Shown here: positions 6,196 to 6,647 of the stretch, in pieces
Position numbering within the stretch: the first letter of the stretch is position 1
Layout of the letters: every line of letters begins with the position of its first letter
Origin: Nautiliaceae bacterium
GTDB lineage: Bacteria; Campylobacterota; Campylobacteria; Campylobacterales; Nautiliaceae
Length of the DNA stretch: 6,647 nt
Reading direction: 5' to 3'
Assembly: GCA_027062985.1 (NCBI GenBank)
Contig: JAMOSR010000080.1
Coordinates: 1-6,647 of the forward strand
Made by a program: the position numbers and the translations under genes
Notes under the pieces: model-generated
Seen by the model: the letters and a program-made list of their open reading frames with translations, nothing else
What the model was told of the DNA's origin: nothing
Database searches by the model: none

Positions 6196-6647
6196 TTAAG
6201 AAAAGCTTATTTTTATTTCCGTTTTGTTTAAATCCCAAAAAGCATCTTTAGGAGTAGCACCGCAGGCAACGTTTATAAGCTGAGTAACTTGTAAAATCGG
6301 TTCTTCATATCCGTCCATGGCTTTATGACATAAAGGACATGGAGTAGCCACTACATTAGCTCCCGCTTCTTTAGCCCCCTCAAGCGGTTTTATTGCAAGT
6401 CTTTCTTTTTGTTCTGGGTCTGTAAATCTTGCATGATATCCGCAACAAGTCTGTTCGTTTTGATACCCTTCAACCACTTCCACTCCAAGAGGTTTTAAAA
6501 TTTCTTGAAGGACTGTCGGATTTTCCGGGTCATCAAGAGCAACTTCATTTGGAGTCAATACATGACACCCGTAATACGGAGCAACTTTTACGCCTTCGAA
6601 TTTTCTTTGTATTTTGCTTTTATACGTATCCATACCGATAAAATCTC
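6196..6647 (-). CDS. HdrB/SdhE-like CCG-domain protein (5' partial)
   Basis: The frame stays open to the right edge, so this is the C-terminal half (about 149 visible residues) of a protein normally near 290 residues with two cysteine-rich CCG domains. The Met at 6633 lacks a close SD and is probably internal. Counting from that Met, the CCG pattern is C23 (PYYGC), then 39 residues, C63-C64-G, then 34 residues, C99-P-L-C102. In heterodisulfide reductase subunit B this arrangement binds the non-cubane 4Fe-4S cluster that handles disulfide or quinone-linked electron transfer. In Campylobacterota the best-known relatives are the SdhE/MfrE subunits of fumarate reductase/succinate dehydrogenase-type complexes and HdrB of Hdr-like complexes. 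The partner genes lie outside the window, so I do not choose between them. It is the first visible gene of the minus-strand block. Confidence 0.85.
   Translation of the reverse strand, partial: DFIGMDTYKSKIQRKFEGVKVAPYYGCHVLTPNEVALDDPENPTVLQEILKPLGVEVVEGYQNEQTCCGYHARFTDPEQKERLAIKPLEGAKEAGANVVATPCPLCHKAMDGYEEPILQVTQLINVACGATPKDAFWDLNKTEIKISFS

Noticed and set aside
6176..6220. Possible intrinsic terminator after the HdrB-like gene (poly-T on the minus strand)
   Set aside because: There are T-runs, but no stem longer than about 3 bp precedes them.

Overview
The window is AT-rich. Its gene content and order fit a thermophilic, hydrogen- or sulfur-metabolising member of the Campylobacterota, most likely of the Nautilia/Caminibacter/Lebetimonas type. 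The evidence is a thiL–truD neighbourhood (thiL and truD are also adjacent in Campylobacter jejuni, from memory), an HdrB/SdhE-type cysteine-rich protein, a DUF505-like protein and an archaeal-looking small kinase. Proteins are rich in Lys, Glu and Ile. The taxonomic call is inference, because no RNA gene or marker settles it.

Layout: positions 3-1256 (+) hold the 3' part of a large gene, probably of the DUF505 family, whose start lies off the left edge. It runs tail to tail, with only 5 bp between the stop codons, into a block of seven genes that all read on the minus strand. In order of transcription, right to left, these are: the C-terminal half of an HdrB/SdhE-like CCG-domain protein (running off the right edge), a small atypical protein kinase, thiamine-monophosphate kinase ThiL, an EI24/CysZ-like membrane protein, tRNA pseudouridine synthase TruD, a YiiP/FieF-type cation diffusion facilitator, and a CBS-pair diguanylate cyclase with GGDEF active site and I-site.

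The block is tightly packed. The gaps are 39, 4, 8 and 31 bp, and then there are two successive 4-bp ATGA stop/start overlaps. Shine-Dalgarno motifs often sit inside the end of the preceding gene. Two starts were revised by SD spacing: truD to the ATG at 4061 rather than the TTG at 4067, and the diguanylate cyclase to the ATG at 2104 rather than the GTG at 2110. The 31-bp gap before truD carries an extended -10 promoter (TGATATAAT), so truD, the metal transporter and the cyclase can form their own transcript. A weak hairpin with T-tracts on both sides, at the convergent junction, could end transcription from both directions.

The genes are mostly housekeeping (thiamine diphosphate synthesis, tRNA modification) with signalling and transport genes added. 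I see no mobile element, CRISPR array, RNA gene or defence cassette, and no convincing new multi-gene system. The parts most worth a second look are the kinase, whose catalytic-loop Asp is replaced by Gln; the DUF505-like protein, with about four winged-helix-like repeats; and the translational coupling of a metal exporter to a CBS-regulated diguanylate cyclase. No stretch longer than 40 bp lacks a gene.
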